Position numbers and translations under genes: made by a program | Shown here: piece by piece, positions 14,261-15,569 of the stretch | How the letters are laid out: each line of letters begins with the position of its first letter | Numbering within the stretch: position 1 is the first letter of the stretch | Source of the DNA: Streptococcus sp. | GTDB taxonomy: Bacteria; Bacillota; Bacilli; Lactobacillales; Streptococcaceae | Assembly (NCBI RefSeq): GCF_030825805.1 | Contig: NZ_JAPJPF010000046.1 | Coordinates: 1 to 15,569 of the forward strand | Direction: 5' to 3' | Length of the DNA: 15,569 bases | Notes under the pieces: model-generated | What the model was told of the DNA's origin: nothing | The model's input: only the letters and a program-made list of their open reading frames with translations | Database searches by the model: none

Positions 14261-14875
14261 ATGATTCAAAATATTGTTACTTCAATAATCCTGTATTCTG
14301 GGACAGCCGTAGACTTACTTATTATCCTAATGTTATTTTTTGCCAAAAGAAAAAGCAGAAAGGACATCATTAACATCTATTTAGGACAATTTCTAGGCTC
14401 TGTTAGTCTAATATTCCTAAGTTTGCTTTTTGCATTTGTCTTAAATTATATTCCTAGTAAAGAGATTTTAGGTTTACTCGGTTTGATTCCAATTTTCCTA
14501 GGCCTCAAAGTTTTGCTTTTAGGAGATTCTGATGGAGAAGCTATTGCAAAAGATGGTTTGCGAAAAGACAATAAAAACCTGATTTTTCTAGTCGCTATGA
14601 TTACTTTTGCAAGTTGTGGCGCTGACAATATTGGTGTCTTTGTCCCATATTTTACCACCTTAAATTTAGCGAATTTGATAGTGACTTTACTTACTTTTCT
14701 AGTCATGATTTATCTCTTGGTTTTTTCTGCCCAAAAATTAGCACAAGTCCCTTCTGTTGGAGAAACTTTGGAAAAATATAGCAGATGGTTTATTGCCGTT
14801 GTCTATTTAGGATTGGGGATGTATATCCTGATTGAAAACAACAGCTTTGACATGCTATGGGCTGTGTTAGGCTAG
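14261..14875 (+). CDS. cadD: Cadmium resistance transporter CadD
   Basis: A 204-residue integral membrane protein of the CadD family, which lowers cellular cadmium (and in some hosts zinc) by export or sequestration. It has five to six hydrophobic segments, beginning MIQNIVTSIILYSGTAVDLLIILMLFFA. The conserved ASCGADNIGVFVPYF segment lies in the middle, with a Cys and Asp that are likely metal contacts. The basic loop KRKSRKD follows the first hairpin. Start ATG 14261 is chosen because homologs begin MIQN and GAGG (14251–14254) is spaced for it; the upstream ATG at 14249 overlaps the operator arm. It is followed 11 bases later by cadX. Confidence 0.92.
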   Translation: MIQNIVTSIILYSGTAVDLLIILMLFFAKRKSRKDIINIYLGQFLGSVSLIFLSLLFAFVLNYIPSKEILGLLGLIPIFLGLKVLLLGDSDGEAIAKDGLRKDNKNLIFLVAMITFASCGADNIGVFVPYFTTLNLANLIVTLLTFLVMIYLLVFSAQKLAQVPSVGETLEKYSRWFIAVVYLGLGMYILIENNSFDMLWAVLG

Positions 14876-14886
14876 GAGAAAAAATT

Positions 14887-15225
14887 ATGAAAAAAGATAG
14901 TATCTGTCAAGTGGATGTTATAAATCAACAAAATGTTACAACCGCAACGAACTACCTTGAAAAGGAAAAAGTCCAAAAATCACTTCGCATTTTATCAAAA
15001 TTTACCGATAATAAACAGATAAATATCATCTTTTATCTCCTTGCCGTCGAAGAACTCTGTGTCTGCGATATAGCCTGTTTATTAAATCTCAGTATGGCAT
15101 CTGCCTCCCACCATCTTCGTAAACTAGCCAATCAAAACATCTTGGACACTAGAAGAGAGGGGAAAATTATATATTATTTTATAAAAGATGAGGAAATCAG
15201 AGATTTTTTTAATCAACTAGGATAA
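14887..15225 (+). CDS. cadX: Cd/Zn-responsive ArsR-family repressor CadX (CadC-like)
   Basis: A 112-residue winged-helix repressor of the ArsR/SmtB family. Metal-site residues: C7 near the N-terminus and C58/C60 in ELCVCDI, at the same numbers as in staphylococcal CadC. The second N-terminal cysteine of CadC (C11) is valine here, and C64 is an extra cysteine. The recognition helix lies in SMASASHHLRKL (69–80). The wing is RREGKIIYYF (89–98). D101 of the structural site is kept, but position 103 is glutamate instead of histidine. Start ATG 14887 has TAGGAG overlapping the cadD stop at 14873–14878, so the two genes are coupled. It should bind the operator at 14230–14251 and repress cadDX until Cd, Zn or Pb binds. 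Confidence 0.9.
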   Translation: MKKDSICQVDVINQQNVTTATNYLEKEKVQKSLRILSKFTDNKQINIIFYLLAVEELCVCDIACLLNLSMASASHHLRKLANQNILDTRREGKIIYYFIKDEEIRDFFNQLG

Positions 15226-15270
15226 CAACTATTTTTACTACTTTTCCATGATTATATATAGGACTTATCT

Positions 15271-15405
15271 ATGAAATTTTTTGATGAAAATTACTCACAA
15301 GAAAGACCTGCTCGTAGCAAATGTTTAAGAAAAAAGTATAATTTAAAGCAAAGCGACCTAGGTAATGCAGGTCAAGTTAGCCAAGTTGAAAAGGGAGGAA
15401 TTTGA
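15271..15405 (+). CDS. 44-residue reduced XRE-like helix-turn-helix protein
   Basis: A short frame, ATG at 15271 with AGGA upstream, stop at 15403. LRKKYNLKQSDLG resembles the first helices of an XRE/Cro domain (LRKEKKLTQKELA), and VSQVEKGGI resembles the end of the recognition helix (SQIEKG). About four residues of the turn between them appear missing, in frame. It may be a degenerate regulator or a remnant. XRE-type regulators are often encoded directly before a small membrane protein, and such a frame follows here. Not long enough to be sure it is made. Confidence 0.45.
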   Translation: MKFFDENYSQERPARSKCLRKKYNLKQSDLGNAGQVSQVEKGGI

Positions 15406-15411
15406 AAGGAT

Positions 15412-15569
15412 TTGTATCTTTTATTTTTTGTTTCATTTATGTCCTATGCTACTGGAATAGTTAGTAGTCATTTCATGAATCATACGGCACAGCTCTTTTA
15501 TGGACTGATCGTTATTGTTTCAACGGTAGCAAACTGGTTTTTACATAAAGTAATTGATAAACCCAATAT
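15412..15569 (+). CDS. Start of a small membrane protein, cut by window end
   Basis: A frame from TTG 15412 to the window edge, about 52 residues visible. Two hydrophobic segments can be seen: YLLFFVSFMSYATGIVSS and LFYGLIVIVSTVANWFLH. GGGAGGAA at 15393–15400 is the likely ribosome site and lies inside the end of the XRE-like frame, suggesting coupling of the two. The same frame continues through the XRE-like stop, so the pair may alternatively be one gene broken by a stop. Family not recognised. Confidence 0.45.
   Translation, partial: MYLLFFVSFMSYATGIVSSHFMNHTAQLFYGLIVIVSTVANWFLHKVIDKPN

Overview
The window looks like a chromosomal stretch of an oral Streptococcus (mitis/sanguinis type). 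Support comes from an LPQTG sortase signal, sigma-A promoters that often carry extended -10 (TGn) elements, the rlmB–NYN nuclease–DegV block, the rplM–rpsI operon behind an L13-type leader, and a cadDX cassette. Species cannot be settled from sequence alone.

Left part (1–8683) reads as ordinary core genome. It starts with the 3' part of a GH13 alpha-glucosidase and a bidirectional terminator. Next comes a converging 1079-residue wall-anchored M14 metallocarboxypeptidase whose promoter -35 is overlapped by a perfect catabolite-responsive element. An aromatic-acid-exporter-family membrane protein (minus strand) follows, with a short promoter region facing rlmB. rlmB, a YacP/Rae1-like NYN nuclease and a DegV lipid-binding protein run together. 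The rplM–rpsI operon closes the block.

Middle part (8684–10783) is the wreck of an element integrated at the 3' end of rpsI. Directly after rpsI lie a terminator, three TTCACCCC repeats and the C-terminal catalytic end of a tyrosine integrase. Then come an intact DUF1269 gene, the C-terminal half of a TetR-like regulator and a twice-frameshifted pseudogene of unknown family. The block ends at 10679–10723 with a second copy of the last 14 codons of rpsI. It encodes the same peptide but differs from the live gene at eight codons, all synonymous, and is followed by its own terminator. I read this as attL/attR of an island whose interior has been deleted.

Right part (10784–15569) is accessory and metal-related. 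It holds a strongly folding stretch, the C-terminal half of an IS256-family transposase with its right end, and a two-gene unit of a small DUF6110 protein and a P1B-like ATPase. In that ATPase the usual CPC/SPC membrane motif reads F-S-C and the N-terminal CxxC is absent. Next are a solitary ISL3-like terminus with a terminator, and cadD–cadX with a textbook promoter and ArsR-type operator. The window ends in a 44-residue reduced XRE-like protein and the start of a small membrane protein. The ATPase unit and cadDX probably serve metal export, with CadX repressing its own operon until metal binds.

The strongest unusual signals are the synonymous-only duplicate of the rpsI tail, the ATPase with the lost CPx proline, the apparently leaderless rlmB start, and the CcpA-type control of the wall-anchored carboxypeptidase.
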